This document shows, piece by piece, positions 28,014 to 36,301 of a DNA stretch of 64,000 nucleotides. The position numbers and the translations under genes are program-made. Numbering within the stretch: position 1 is the first letter of the stretch; the number at the start of each line of letters is the position of its first letter. The DNA is taken from NCBI RefSeq assembly GCF_963682185.1, contig NZ_OY821667.1:4539501-4603500 (forward strand), in the 5' to 3' direction. Source of the DNA: an uncultured Cohaesibacter sp. (GTDB lineage: Bacteria; Pseudomonadota; Alphaproteobacteria; Rhizobiales; Cohaesibacteraceae). Below the pieces are notes generated by a model. The model searched no databases, was not told the DNA's origin, and saw nothing but the letters and a program-made list of their open reading frames with translations.

Positions 28014-29228
28014 ATGTCCAAGCTGGACAATGAACGTGCCAACAATCTGAAAAGCAGTTTGCTGCCTGATCCCGAAATGGGCGAGCCTTTTCTGCTGACG
28101 CCCGGTCCGCTGACCACCTCCTTTGCCGTCAAGCAGGCGATGCTGAGGGATTGGGGCAGTTGGGATGGCGACTTCCGCGCCATGACTGCCGATATGCGCC
28201 GCCGACTGCTCGCTCTTTTGGGGGCGGAACAAGGTGCCTTTGAATGCATCCCCATGCAAGGCTCCGGCTCCTATCTGGTCGAAGCGATGCTCGGCACCAT
28301 GGTGCCCAAGGATGGCAAATTGCTTGTGTTGGCCAATGGGGCCTATGGTCTGCGGGCAGCAAAGACAATGGAAGCCATTGGCCGGGCCTATCATCTGCTC
28401 GACAAGGGCGATTATCTGCCTCCGCGTGGTGCCGAGGTGGCTGATATCCTTGCCAATGATCCGGCTATCACCCATGTGTTGGCGATCCATTGCGAAACCA
28501 GTTCGGGCATTCTCAACCCCATCGCCGAGATTTCCCAGGCCACCTATGCCGCCGGGCGCAAGCTGCTGGTGGATTCCATGTCTGCCTTTGGTGCTGTGCC
28601 CATGGAGCCTGACAAGATCCGCTATGAAGCGCTGGTTTCATCGGCAAACAAATGCATCGAGGGGGTGCCGGGCTTTGGCTTTGCGCTGGTGCGCCGCAGT
28701 GAACTCATCGCCACCAAAGGCAACTGCCATTCTCTCAGTCTTGATCTTCATGCCCAATGGGAAAATCTGGAAAGGAGCGGCCAGTGGCGCTTTACACCGC
28801 CGACCCATGTGGTTGCCGCATTTCTTGAGGCATTGAAAGCCCATGAGGCCGAGGGCGGTGTAGCGGTGCGTGGGGCCCGCTACACCAACAATCGCGACGT
28901 GATGGTCGCCGGCATGCGGGCGTTGGGCTTTGAAACCCTGCTCGATGCGCGTTGGCTTTCGCCGATCATCGTTACCTTCTTCTGCCCGGCCGATGAGCGC
29001 TTCCTGTTTGATCGCTTCTATGAGCTGATGAAAGACAAGGGCTTCATCATCTATCCGGGCAAGCTGACGGTGGTGGAAAGCTTCCGCATTGGCTGCATCG
29101 GCCAGATGGATGAAGCCATCATGCGTCGCGTTGTGGCTGCGGCAAAACAGAGCCTTGAGGAACTGGGCGTAACAAGCGCCGCCCCGCCTCTGGCAGCCTT
29201 TGAAGAGCGCAAGAAGCTGAACGCTTGA
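28014..29228 (+). CDS. phnW: 2-aminoethylphosphonate-pyruvate transaminase
   Basis: PhnW moves the amino group of 2-aminoethylphosphonate to pyruvate, giving phosphonoacetaldehyde and alanine, the first step of AEP breakdown. The 404-residue class V PLP aminotransferase shows the family opening FLLTPGPLTTS, the QGSGSYLVEAMLGT phosphate-binding loop, the cofactor aspartate in VDSMSAFGAVP and the PLP lysine in SSANKCIEGVPGFGF. The C-terminal IYPGKLT and FRIGCIGQM also match. Length is slightly above the usual 360-370 because of short N- and C-terminal extensions. phnX follows directly. Confidence 0.96.
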   Translation: MSKLDNERANNLKSSLLPDPEMGEPFLLTPGPLTTSFAVKQAMLRDWGSWDGDFRAMTADMRRRLLALLGAEQGAFECIPMQGSGSYLVEAMLGTMVPKDGKLLVLANGAYGLRAAKTMEAIGRAYHLLDKGDYLPPRGAEVADILANDPAITHVLAIHCETSSGILNPIAEISQATYAAGRKLLVDSMSAFGAVPMEPDKIRYEALVSSANKCIEGVPGFGFALVRRSELIATKGNCHSLSLDLHAQWENLERSGQWRFTPPTHVVAAFLEALKAHEAEGGVAVRGARYTNNRDVMVAGMRALGFETLLDARWLSPIIVTFFCPADERFLFDRFYELMKDKGFIIYPGKLTVVESFRIGCIGQMDEAIMRRVVAAAKQSLEELGVTSAAPPLAAFEERKKLNA

Positions 29229-29251
29229 AGGCCATTCGGAGAGAGAACATC

Positions 29252-30025
29252 ATGACACAGATAAAAGCGGTTATATTTGATTGGGCGGGAACGCTGGTGG
29301 ATTTCGGCAGCTTCGCGCCCATGGGCGTCTTCGTCAAATGCTTCGAGGAATTTGGCATCAAGGCGTCCATTGAGCAGGCTCGTGCCCCCATGGGGTTGCC
29401 CAAATGGAACCATATCCGCGCCATGATGGACGATGACGCCATCGCGGCCCAATGGCAGGCCAAATATGGCCAGGCACCAACCGATGCCGATGTCGACAAG
29501 ATCTATGAGATCTTCGTACCGATGAATGAAAAGGTCGCTGCCGACTATGCCGATCTGGTGCCCGGTGCGCTGGAAACCATCGATTGGCTGCGTACGCGCG
29601 GCATCAAGATTGGCTCCACGACAGGCTATACCCGCTCGATCATGGAGCATGTCTTGCCTGTTGTGAAGAAACAGGGGTTCGAGCCGGATAATCTCATCTG
29701 TGCGGATGATCTGGCCGAGGGCCGCCCCGGTCCGCTGGGCATGTATCAGAGCTTCGTGGATCTGGCCGTCTATCCGTCTTCTGCTGTCATCAAGGTGGAT
29801 GACACGGTGCCGGGCCTCAAGGAAGGTGTCGCCGCAGGCTGTATCACGGTCGGGCTGGCGCTCTCCGGCAATTTCGTCGGCAAGACGCCGCAAGAATTGG
29901 CTGCGCTTTCCGAGGGGGAAATTGCCAGCTTGCGAGAGGCCGCCACTGTGCTACTCAAAGAGGGGGGAGCGGATTATGTCATCGACACGGTGGCCGATCT
30001 GCCAGCCCTGATCGAAACACTCTGA
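29252..30025 (+). CDS. phnX: Phosphonoacetaldehyde hydrolase (phosphonatase)
   Basis: PhnX cleaves the C-P bond of phosphonoacetaldehyde to acetaldehyde and phosphate. It is a 257-residue HAD enzyme with the nucleophile Asp10 in IFDWAGTLVD and the Schiff-base lysine Lys51 in MGLPKWNHIR, the feature that separates phosphonatases from other HAD proteins. The core motifs STTGYTRSIM and IKVDDTVPG are present. The ATG at 29252 (GGAGAG upstream) is chosen over an in-frame start overlapping phnW. Two segments differ from the textbook enzyme: GRPGPLGMY replaces GRPxPWMxY, and VDDT replaces VGDT. Confidence 0.94.
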   Translation: MTQIKAVIFDWAGTLVDFGSFAPMGVFVKCFEEFGIKASIEQARAPMGLPKWNHIRAMMDDDAIAAQWQAKYGQAPTDADVDKIYEIFVPMNEKVAADYADLVPGALETIDWLRTRGIKIGSTTGYTRSIMEHVLPVVKKQGFEPDNLICADDLAEGRPGPLGMYQSFVDLAVYPSSAVIKVDDTVPGLKEGVAAGCITVGLALSGNFVGKTPQELAALSEGEIASLREAATVLLKEGGADYVIDTVADLPALIETL

Positions 30026-30068
30026 TTGTTAAAAGATCCTTTGATCGGATTTAAGGAGAACCCGCGCC

Positions 30069-31622
30069 ATGTCCAGACCGAATATCATTCTTGTAACGGC
30101 CGATCAGTGGCGCGGTGATTGTTTGGGCGCGGTGGGGCATCCGACTCTCAAGACCCCCAATCTGGATGCGCTGGCGGCCGACGCGGTTTTGTTTCGCAAT
30201 CACTATTGTGCAACGGCTCCTTGCTCGCCGGCGCGGGCAACTCTTTACACCGGTCTTTACCAGATGAACCACAGGGTGGTGCGCAATGGAGCGCCATTGG
30301 CTGACGGGTTTGATACGCTCGCCAAGGCCGGGCGCAGGGCTGGTTACAAGCCGACGCTGTTCGGCTACACGGACACGGCGCTCGACCCGCGCACTCTGGC
30401 ACCAGATGATCCGGCTCTGACCACCTATGAGAATGTGCTACCGGGCATGGAGGTGGGGCAAGCGCTGCCCGAAGATGACAAGCCATGGCTGACATGGCTC
30501 AAGACGCGCGGCCATGATGTTGCCTCCCGCTTTGAGGCCCACACGCCGCCGATGGAACCGGGAGAACGGGTCTCCATGCTGCCGCCTTGCTACGGGGCAG
30601 ATGAAACACCGACGGCCTTTCTGCTGGAAAAGATGGAAGATTGGCTGGATGAGCAGCGGGAGGAGGATGCACCTTTCTTTGCTCATCTCTCCTTCATTCG
30701 TCCGCATCCGCCTTTTGTTGTGCCTGAGCCTTACAACGGCATGTATGCGTCTGAGGCTACTCAAGACGCAGCACCTGCCTTCGATCGGCATCCCTGCGCC
30801 ACAGCCGAGGCGGCAAGCCACCCGTTTGCCGACTTGATGATGCAGCATAACGGGCTATCGAGCTTCCTCACCTATGATGAGGACGGCAACCCGAACCCGA
30901 AAGGGCGTGTCAAGGATCTGTCAGCTCATGATATCAGCCGTATTCGAGCCCTCTATTATGGCATGATCTCGGAAGTCGACGCCGTCATTGGCCGGCTGAT
31001 TGCCAGCCTCAAGGCGCGCGGGCTCTGGGAGAATACGGTCTTCATCTTTACCTCCGATCATGCCGAAATGATGGGGGATCACTGGATGCTCGGCAAGGGC
31101 GGGTTTCACGCCTCCAGCTATCACATCCCTCTGATTATCCGGACACCGGACGGCGGCCGCGGCGAGACGGTTAGCGCCTTTACGTCCAGCGCCGACATCT
31201 TCCCCACCTTGCTTGAAATTCTTGGTGATGAGGCGACCAACGCGCTTGATGGCACCTCGCTTATGGAGCATGTCTGCGGCAATCCCGTAAGCGGGTGGCG
31301 CGATGCCGCCTTTTACGAGTTTGACTTCCGCGCCCAGCGTGCGGGCAGCGCCGAACTCAAGGCCCGTATGCGGCAGGAGGAATGTTCGCTTGCGGTATTG
31401 CGAGACGAAGCCTTTCACTATGTGCACATCCCCGGCTTTCCAGCCCTGTTGTTCGATCTGCAAAAAGATCCCCAGTGCCTTAACAATGTCGCCGAGGATG
31501 AAGCCTATCTGCGCACGCGACTCACCTATGCCGAGAAGCTGCTTGATCTGAGGGCGCGGCATATGGATGAAACACTGGCCCGCATGCTGATGACCCCGCA
31601 AGGGGCGGTGATCACCGACTAA
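30069..31622 (+). CDS. Phosphonate monoester hydrolase / phosphodiesterase (sulfatase superfamily)
   Basis: A 517-residue alkaline-phosphatase-superfamily enzyme resembling the Rhizobium and Burkholderia PMH/PDE enzymes, which hydrolyse phosphonate monoesters and phosphodiesters. Visible are the metal-binding opening ILVTADQWRGD, the sulfatase-type CxPxR nucleophile motif PCSPARATLYTGLY (Cys52, converted to formylglycine in this family), TSDHAEMMGDHWMLGKGGF and C-terminal YEFDFRAQR. A sulfatase or choline-sulfatase activity cannot be excluded from sequence alone, but placement directly after phnW-phnX favours phosphonate esters. AAGGAG lies ten bases before the ATG. Maturation needs a formylglycine-generating enzyme elsewhere. 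Confidence 0.85.
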   Translation: MSRPNIILVTADQWRGDCLGAVGHPTLKTPNLDALAADAVLFRNHYCATAPCSPARATLYTGLYQMNHRVVRNGAPLADGFDTLAKAGRRAGYKPTLFGYTDTALDPRTLAPDDPALTTYENVLPGMEVGQALPEDDKPWLTWLKTRGHDVASRFEAHTPPMEPGERVSMLPPCYGADETPTAFLLEKMEDWLDEQREEDAPFFAHLSFIRPHPPFVVPEPYNGMYASEATQDAAPAFDRHPCATAEAASHPFADLMMQHNGLSSFLTYDEDGNPNPKGRVKDLSAHDISRIRALYYGMISEVDAVIGRLIASLKARGLWENTVFIFTSDHAEMMGDHWMLGKGGFHASSYHIPLIIRTPDGGRGETVSAFTSSADIFPTLLEILGDEATNALDGTSLMEHVCGNPVSGWRDAAFYEFDFRAQRAGSAELKARMRQEECSLAVLRDEAFHYVHIPGFPALLFDLQKDPQCLNNVAEDEAYLRTRLTYAEKLLDLRARHMDETLARMLMTPQGAVITD

Positions 31623-31627
31623 AGCCG

Positions 31628-32434
31628 CTAAAAGATGAAGCGATCCGAGCGATCCATGAAATCGTGCATATGCACCATGATCTGCTCTTCGTTGGCCAGC
31701 ACCACACCATAGGCTGGAGCTTCGAAATTGCCATATTGCCCCTTCGGAGAGGATGTCATCTCTAGGGCCACCTGATGGTTGAGCCCGCGCATGCAGGAAA
31801 CGGTCAGCCCGCGCCAATTGCCATAGACCATCCGATGGGCATGACCGACAAAGATATGCCGCACGCGATGGCGATGGGGCCTCAGGATCTGCCAGAAAGC
31901 CTCCGCATCTTCAAGGCGGCTCTCATCCATGTCGGGCAGGCCGATGGCGAAGGGGGGATGGTGCATGAACAGCATCACCGGCCCCGAGGTTTCGCTCAAG
32001 ACGCCTTTCAGCCATCCTTGCCTCTCTTCGCAATAACGCCCCACATCACTGCCGCGCTGGCTGGTATCCAGAAACAGGCACAGGCCGAATGGCGTGCGCT
32101 TGGAGCCTTGAATAAAGCCGCAATCGCAGCGCTGTGCTTCGGGGAAATGAAAGCGGAAGGTACGCACGTCATCATGATTGCCAACGAGAAGATGGGACGG
32201 AATGGACAGCCGCCGTAGTTCACGGGCAAATATTTCATAAGCAGCATCATCGCCATGATGGGTCAGATCACCTGTTATGACGACGAAGTCTGCATCATGA
32301 TGCTCGCTGTTGATGCTGTCGATTGCTGCGCGCAACCTGCCTGCTGGCTGTTGGCCGTATACAGCACCGCCATCCTTGACAATATGGCAATCGGTCAGAT
32401 GGATGAATTTCAGCATATCGGGATTTTTGATCAT
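31628..32434 (-). CDS. Class III metallophosphodiesterase (GpdQ/CpdA-like)
   Basis: A 268-residue calcineurin-like phosphoesterase with the full set of metal ligands: HLTDCHI (Asp15, His17), ITGDLTHHGD (Asp56), VGNHDD (Asn86, His87), MHHPPF and FVGHAH. The arrangement matches the GpdQ, cAMP phosphodiesterase and Rv0805 group, which cleave phosphodiesters including glycerophosphodiesters and cyclic nucleotides. Its stop is only 5 bases from the convergent phosphonate ester hydrolase stop, so it belongs to the same locus but a different transcript, divergent from the DeoR-Ugp block. Met7 is an alternative start. Confidence 0.88.
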   Translation of the reverse strand: MIKNPDMLKFIHLTDCHIVKDGGAVYGQQPAGRLRAAIDSINSEHHDADFVVITGDLTHHGDDAAYEIFARELRRLSIPSHLLVGNHDDVRTFRFHFPEAQRCDCGFIQGSKRTPFGLCLFLDTSQRGSDVGRYCEERQGWLKGVLSETSGPVMLFMHHPPFAIGLPDMDESRLEDAEAFWQILRPHRHRVRHIFVGHAHRMVYGNWRGLTVSCMRGLNHQVALEMTSSPKGQYGNFEAPAYGVVLANEEQIMVHMHDFMDRSDRFIF

Positions 32435-32979
32435 CTGGCAGGCACCTGTGTTTCAAGGCGGGAACGCTCGATGAGGTTCCCGAAGTCGGGTGACTATGCC
32501 CCGCAAAGATGACAATCAGATAATGGAATGACGACTCTTTGCTGACAAAAGACGAGGTCAATCGACCCGGCTCAGAGCGCGGCCTTGCAGCAATGGAATC
32601 TGGCAGGAACGCCCAAACCAGACCAGCCCCTATCGCTAGCCCTGTCATGCTTCCTTCATGACGCTGGGTGAAAGCGATGGTCATTTGAGCATCTTTGCAC
32701 AGTCGGGAAATTCGAAAAAGAATATAAAATTCAGTCAGAAAAGAGATGGTTGTTAAAATCTCATGTTCATTTTCAATTTCATTTGAATGTCACATAACGT
32801 TCAAATGGCTGAAATATTCGCGTCTTAACGTCCCCTCATAAACAGAGCAATTGAGCCTTTAGCCTCTCCAGGCGATGGGGGTGCCAGCTTTGGCAAAAGC
32901 CACAAGTGGGCGCCCCTGACTGGAGGGGACGAGGACAAGGTGGCTCTTTATGAGAGTCGCAAGAGCGGATCGGGGCATT
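32435..32979. promoter_or_regulatory. Divergent phosphodiesterase / DeoR promoter region
   Basis: About 545 bases with no supported gene. It contains the inverted repeat at 32780-32807 within an AT-rich stretch (32700-32830), the probable control region of the DeoR-led transporter operon. Confidence 0.5.
32780..32807. promoter_or_regulatory. Candidate DeoR operator
   Basis: CATTTGAATG, an 8-base spacer, then CGTTCAAATG: 10-bp arms with one mismatch. It lies 173 bases before the likely DeoR start. The owner is inferred from position. Confidence 0.45.
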
Positions 32980-33798
32980 ATGAAACAGTATAGCGAACGG
33001 CAATTGGAAATCATTCGGACGGTTACCGAAAGCGGCTTTTCAGCCATCGATGCCTTGTCCGAACAGTTTAATGTTTCCACGCAGACCATTCGCCGTGATG
33101 TCAACGCCCTGTGTGAGCTTGGCGAACTGCGTCGCGTCTGGGGCGGGGTGGAGCCACCACCCGTGAGCGGCAACCTGCTTTATGCCAAGCGCAAGATCAT
33201 GAATGTAACCGCCAAGCGGCAGATTGCCTTTGAAGTTGCCAAACATATTCCCGATGGCAGCACCATAGCGCTCTCCATAGGCACCACCCCGGAAATGGTC
33301 ATCGAGGCCTTGCAGGAAAAGGCCAATCTCAAGGTCTTTACCAACAACCTCAATGTTGCCATGCAGGCAAGCGAACGCCACGACTGGTCTGTGACCATTG
33401 CGGGCGGCAGCGTGCGCCCAGGCGACAAGGACATTCTGGGCTCGGATGTGGAGGCCTTCTTTGATCGCTTCGAGGTGGACTTCGGCATTTTCGGCGTGGC
33501 GGGTGTGACGCCCGATGGCGGCCTGCTGGACTTCTCCGAGGCTGAAGTGGGGAGCCGCCGGGCCATCATGAAAAACAGCCGAAAGTCTTTTCTGGTTATG
33601 GATCATAGCAAATTCGGGCGCGCGGCCCATGTGCGGGGCGGGCATCTTTCCGATGTGTCCTGCATTGTCTGCGATGAACCCATTCCGCATCCATTTGAAA
33701 GCGGGCTCGGCTCGGCCAGCGTCATTATTGCCAATGAAACAAGCCGTGATGAGAAGGCAGACGCGGGCAACGACCCTTATGAACGAGGCACGCGATGA
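32980..33798 (+). CDS. DeoR family repressor of the Ugp-like transporter operon
   Basis: A 272-residue DeoR/GlpR-type repressor: N-terminal winged helix (about 1-57: RQLEIIRTVTESGFSAIDAL, then VSTQTIRRDVNALCELGEL) and a C-terminal sugar-phosphate sensor domain of the DeoRC fold (LSIGTTPEMVIEAL, VFTNNLNVAMQA, GGSVRPGDKDILG, DHSKFGR). Such repressors usually respond to phosphorylated sugars or polyols. The ATG at 32980 with GGGG six bases upstream is preferred over an in-frame ATG at 32950. Its end overlaps the ATPase gene by ATGA, so it heads the operon and probably regulates it. Confidence 0.92.
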   Translation: MKQYSERQLEIIRTVTESGFSAIDALSEQFNVSTQTIRRDVNALCELGELRRVWGGVEPPPVSGNLLYAKRKIMNVTAKRQIAFEVAKHIPDGSTIALSIGTTPEMVIEALQEKANLKVFTNNLNVAMQASERHDWSVTIAGGSVRPGDKDILGSDVEAFFDRFEVDFGIFGVAGVTPDGGLLDFSEAEVGSRRAIMKNSRKSFLVMDHSKFGRAAHVRGGHLSDVSCIVCDEPIPHPFESGLGSASVIIANETSRDEKADAGNDPYERGTR

Positions 33799-34880
33799 GC
33801 GCTGCACATCCGGCCCATCACGGGCGATCAATCGAGCTGCAGTCGATCTCCAAAAGCTGGGATCAGACCAAGGCGCTCGATAGCGTGAACATATCCATTC
33901 CTGCGGGCTCTTTCACCGCCTTGCTCGGACCATCCGGCTGCGGCAAGTCGACCTTGTTGCGCATCATTGCAGGGCTGGAAACCGCCACGGAAGGAACGGT
34001 TCGGATTGGCGATGAAGATGTCACCCGCCGTCCACCAGACAAGCGCGATCTGTCCATGGTGTTCCAGTCCTACGCTCTGTTTCCACATCTGGATGTGGCC
34101 GAGAATATTATATTTGGCCTCAAGACCCGCAAGGAGCCGAAAAAGCAGCGCACCGAAAAGCTGCTCGCAGTTGCCGAGCTGATGGGCCTTGAAAAACTGT
34201 TGGATCGCAAACCCGGCGCGCTTTCCGGCGGACAGCAGCAGCGCGTGGCGTTGGCCCGTGCCGTCATTGCCGAGCGTTCCATTTGCCTGATGGATGAACC
34301 GCTTTCAAACCTTGATGCCAAATTGCGTCACGAAATGCGGGTTGAGCTGCGGGCCCTGCAACAAAAGCTCGGTTTTACCATGGTCTATGTCACCCACGAT
34401 CAAGCCGAGGCAATCACCATGGCGGATCAGGTGGTGCTGCTCAATGCAGGTCAGGTGGAACAGGTCGATGCGCCGCGCGCCCTTTATGATGCGCCACGCT
34501 CCACCTTCGCCGCCCGCTTTATCGGGACACCCCCCATGAGCCTGTTCGAAGCCTCAGCGCTTGGCGATATGGGCCAGCAACTGAGCCGTGATGCAGGCAC
34601 CGAACTGTTGCTCGGGCTTCGCCCGGAAGCGGTAACCCCTAATGAGAAGGGCCTTCTGAAGGCCACCATCGCTGCCGCCGAGTTTCAGGGCGCAGACACC
34701 ATGCTCGATTGTCTGGTTGGCGATGAAATGATCACCGTGCGGGCCTCTGGCAGAAGCCATTTTGCTGCAGGCAGTCCGGTCTCCCTTTCCTTCGCTCCTG
34801 AGGAACTGGCCTTGTTCGACAAGGCATCAGGGGCACGTCTCATAAAGTCCCAAAAACTGGTCGAGGCCCTGCGGTCTTGA
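33795..34880 (+). CDS. ABC transporter ATPase, UgpC/MalK family
   Basis: A 361-residue CUT1-type ATPase: Walker A GPSGCGKST, Q loop VFQSYALFPH, signature LSGGQQQRVALARAV, Walker B ICLMDEPLSNLD, switch YVTHDQAEA, then a C-terminal TOBE/OB domain (about 285-345). It energises the carbohydrate-type importer encoded next to it. It starts inside the deoR stop (ATGA), implying coupled translation. Family members serve sugars, polyols and sn-glycerol-3-phosphate. Confidence 0.95.
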   Translation: MSAAHPAHHGRSIELQSISKSWDQTKALDSVNISIPAGSFTALLGPSGCGKSTLLRIIAGLETATEGTVRIGDEDVTRRPPDKRDLSMVFQSYALFPHLDVAENIIFGLKTRKEPKKQRTEKLLAVAELMGLEKLLDRKPGALSGGQQQRVALARAVIAERSICLMDEPLSNLDAKLRHEMRVELRALQQKLGFTMVYVTHDQAEAITMADQVVLLNAGQVEQVDAPRALYDAPRSTFAARFIGTPPMSLFEASALGDMGQQLSRDAGTELLLGLRPEAVTPNEKGLLKATIAAAEFQGADTMLDCLVGDEMITVRASGRSHFAAGSPVSLSFAPEELALFDKASGARLIKSQKLVEALRS

Positions 34881-34933
34881 TCGATAACCAAATCTATTTT
34901 TAACAGTCAAACAGGATGAAAAGGACCATACCC

Positions 34934-36214
34934 ATGGCTTCCCGTTTTCTCAAATCCACTCTAGCAGCAGCCATGCTTTGCGCTGTTGCCATGCCAGCAT
35001 TTGCTGTTGACCTGCAATTCTATTTCCCGGTTTCTGTTGGCGGCAAGGCAGCTGATACCATCCAGTCGCTGACCGAAGACTATGTCGCGTCCCACGAAGA
35101 TGTGAATATCGATGCGATCTATGCCGGCTCCTATACCGACGCCCTGACCAAAGCCATGACGGCTGCCCGCGGCGGCAACGCCCCGCAGCTTTCGGTGCTG
35201 CTCTCCACCGACATGTTCACCCTGATCGATCAGGACCTGATCGAGCCATTTGATGACTTCGTCACTGAAGAAGAAGGCAAGGAATGGTTCGGCTCTTTCT
35301 ATCCTGCTTTCATGATGAACAGTCAGACCGGCGGCAAAACCTGGGGCATTCCTTTCCAGCGCTCCACGCCCGTCATGTATTGGAACAAGGAAGCCTTCAA
35401 GGAAGCTGGTCTTGACCCGGACAAAGCCCCGGCAACCTGGGAAGAGATGGTCGACTATGCGCACAAGCTGACCAAAAAGGACGACAACGGCAACGTAACC
35501 CAGTGGGGCCTGCGCATTCCGCTCGATGGCTTCCCTTACTGGCTGTTCCAGGGTCTGTCCACGCCAGCAGGTGCCATTCTGGCCAATGCAGACGGCAACA
35601 AGACCGACTTTGCCAACCCGAAAGTGGTTGAAGCCCTTCAGTTCCTCGTCGATATGGCCAAAAAAGAGAAGGTCATCGAAGATGGCGTGACCTCTTGGTC
35701 TGCCACGCCGAAAGCCTTTTTCGAGCGTCAGTCCGCCATGATCTGGACCACCACAGGCAACCTGACCAACATCCGCACCAATGCTCCGTTTGATTTTGGT
35801 GTCGGCTTCCTGCCAAAGCATGAACGCTACGGCGCACCAACCGGTGGCGGCAACTTCGTTCTGTTCAAGGATGCCTCTGAAGACCAGAAGAAAGCCGCTG
35901 TCAATTTCGTAAAATGGATCTCTGCTCCGGAACAGGCTGCCAAATGGTCCATCGCAACCGGCTATGTCGCTCCAAGCCCGGCCGCATGGGAAACCGAAGC
36001 CATGAAAGCCTACGCCAAGGACGTGCCGCAGGCTGCCGTTGCCCGCGATCAGCTTGAATATGCGGTTGCAGAGCTGTCCACCTATGAAAACCAGAAAGTG
36101 ACCAACTTCCTCAACGACGCCATTCATGCCGCTCTGGCTGGTGAGAAATCACCCAAGGAAGCGCTTGAAGAAGCTCAGAAGAAAGCGGAACGCGTTCTGA
36201 AAAACTATCGCTGA
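34934..36214 (+). CDS. ABC transporter substrate-binding protein, UgpB-like
   Basis: A 426-residue family-1 binding protein. Signal peptide about 1-24, cleaved after MPAFA. UgpB-like features are RSTPVMYWNKEAFKEAGLDP, TGNLTNIRTNAPFDFGVGFL, GGGNFVLF and a C-terminal TGYVAPSPAAW. UgpB binds glycerol-3-phosphate and glycerophosphodiesters, which would fit the neighbouring phosphodiesterase, but this subfamily also includes sugar and polyol binders. The second ATG (34934, AAGGA upstream) is taken as the start; an in-frame ATG at 34916 lacks a good site. A terminator-like hairpin follows. Confidence 0.92.
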   Translation: MASRFLKSTLAAAMLCAVAMPAFAVDLQFYFPVSVGGKAADTIQSLTEDYVASHEDVNIDAIYAGSYTDALTKAMTAARGGNAPQLSVLLSTDMFTLIDQDLIEPFDDFVTEEEGKEWFGSFYPAFMMNSQTGGKTWGIPFQRSTPVMYWNKEAFKEAGLDPDKAPATWEEMVDYAHKLTKKDDNGNVTQWGLRIPLDGFPYWLFQGLSTPAGAILANADGNKTDFANPKVVEALQFLVDMAKKEKVIEDGVTSWSATPKAFFERQSAMIWTTTGNLTNIRTNAPFDFGVGFLPKHERYGAPTGGGNFVLFKDASEDQKKAAVNFVKWISAPEQAAKWSIATGYVAPSPAAWETEAMKAYAKDVPQAAVARDQLEYAVAELSTYENQKVTNFLNDAIHAALAGEKSPKEALEEAQKKAERVLKNYR

Positions 36215-36235
36215 TCCACTTTGCGATTGGCTTTT

Positions 36236-36266
36236 GCGAGGGGGATGTCTTCCCCTCGCTTCTTTT
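36236..36266 (+). terminator. Attenuator after the binding-protein gene
   Basis: Stem GCGAGGGG/CCCCTCGC, an 8-base loop, then TTCTTTT, 21 bases after the stop. Placed inside the operon, it likely lets a fraction of transcripts continue into the permeases, keeping the binding protein in excess. Confidence 0.7.
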
Positions 36267-36301
36267 ATGACTTTGCGATGGATCGCATGTGAGGGGCAAG
36301 A

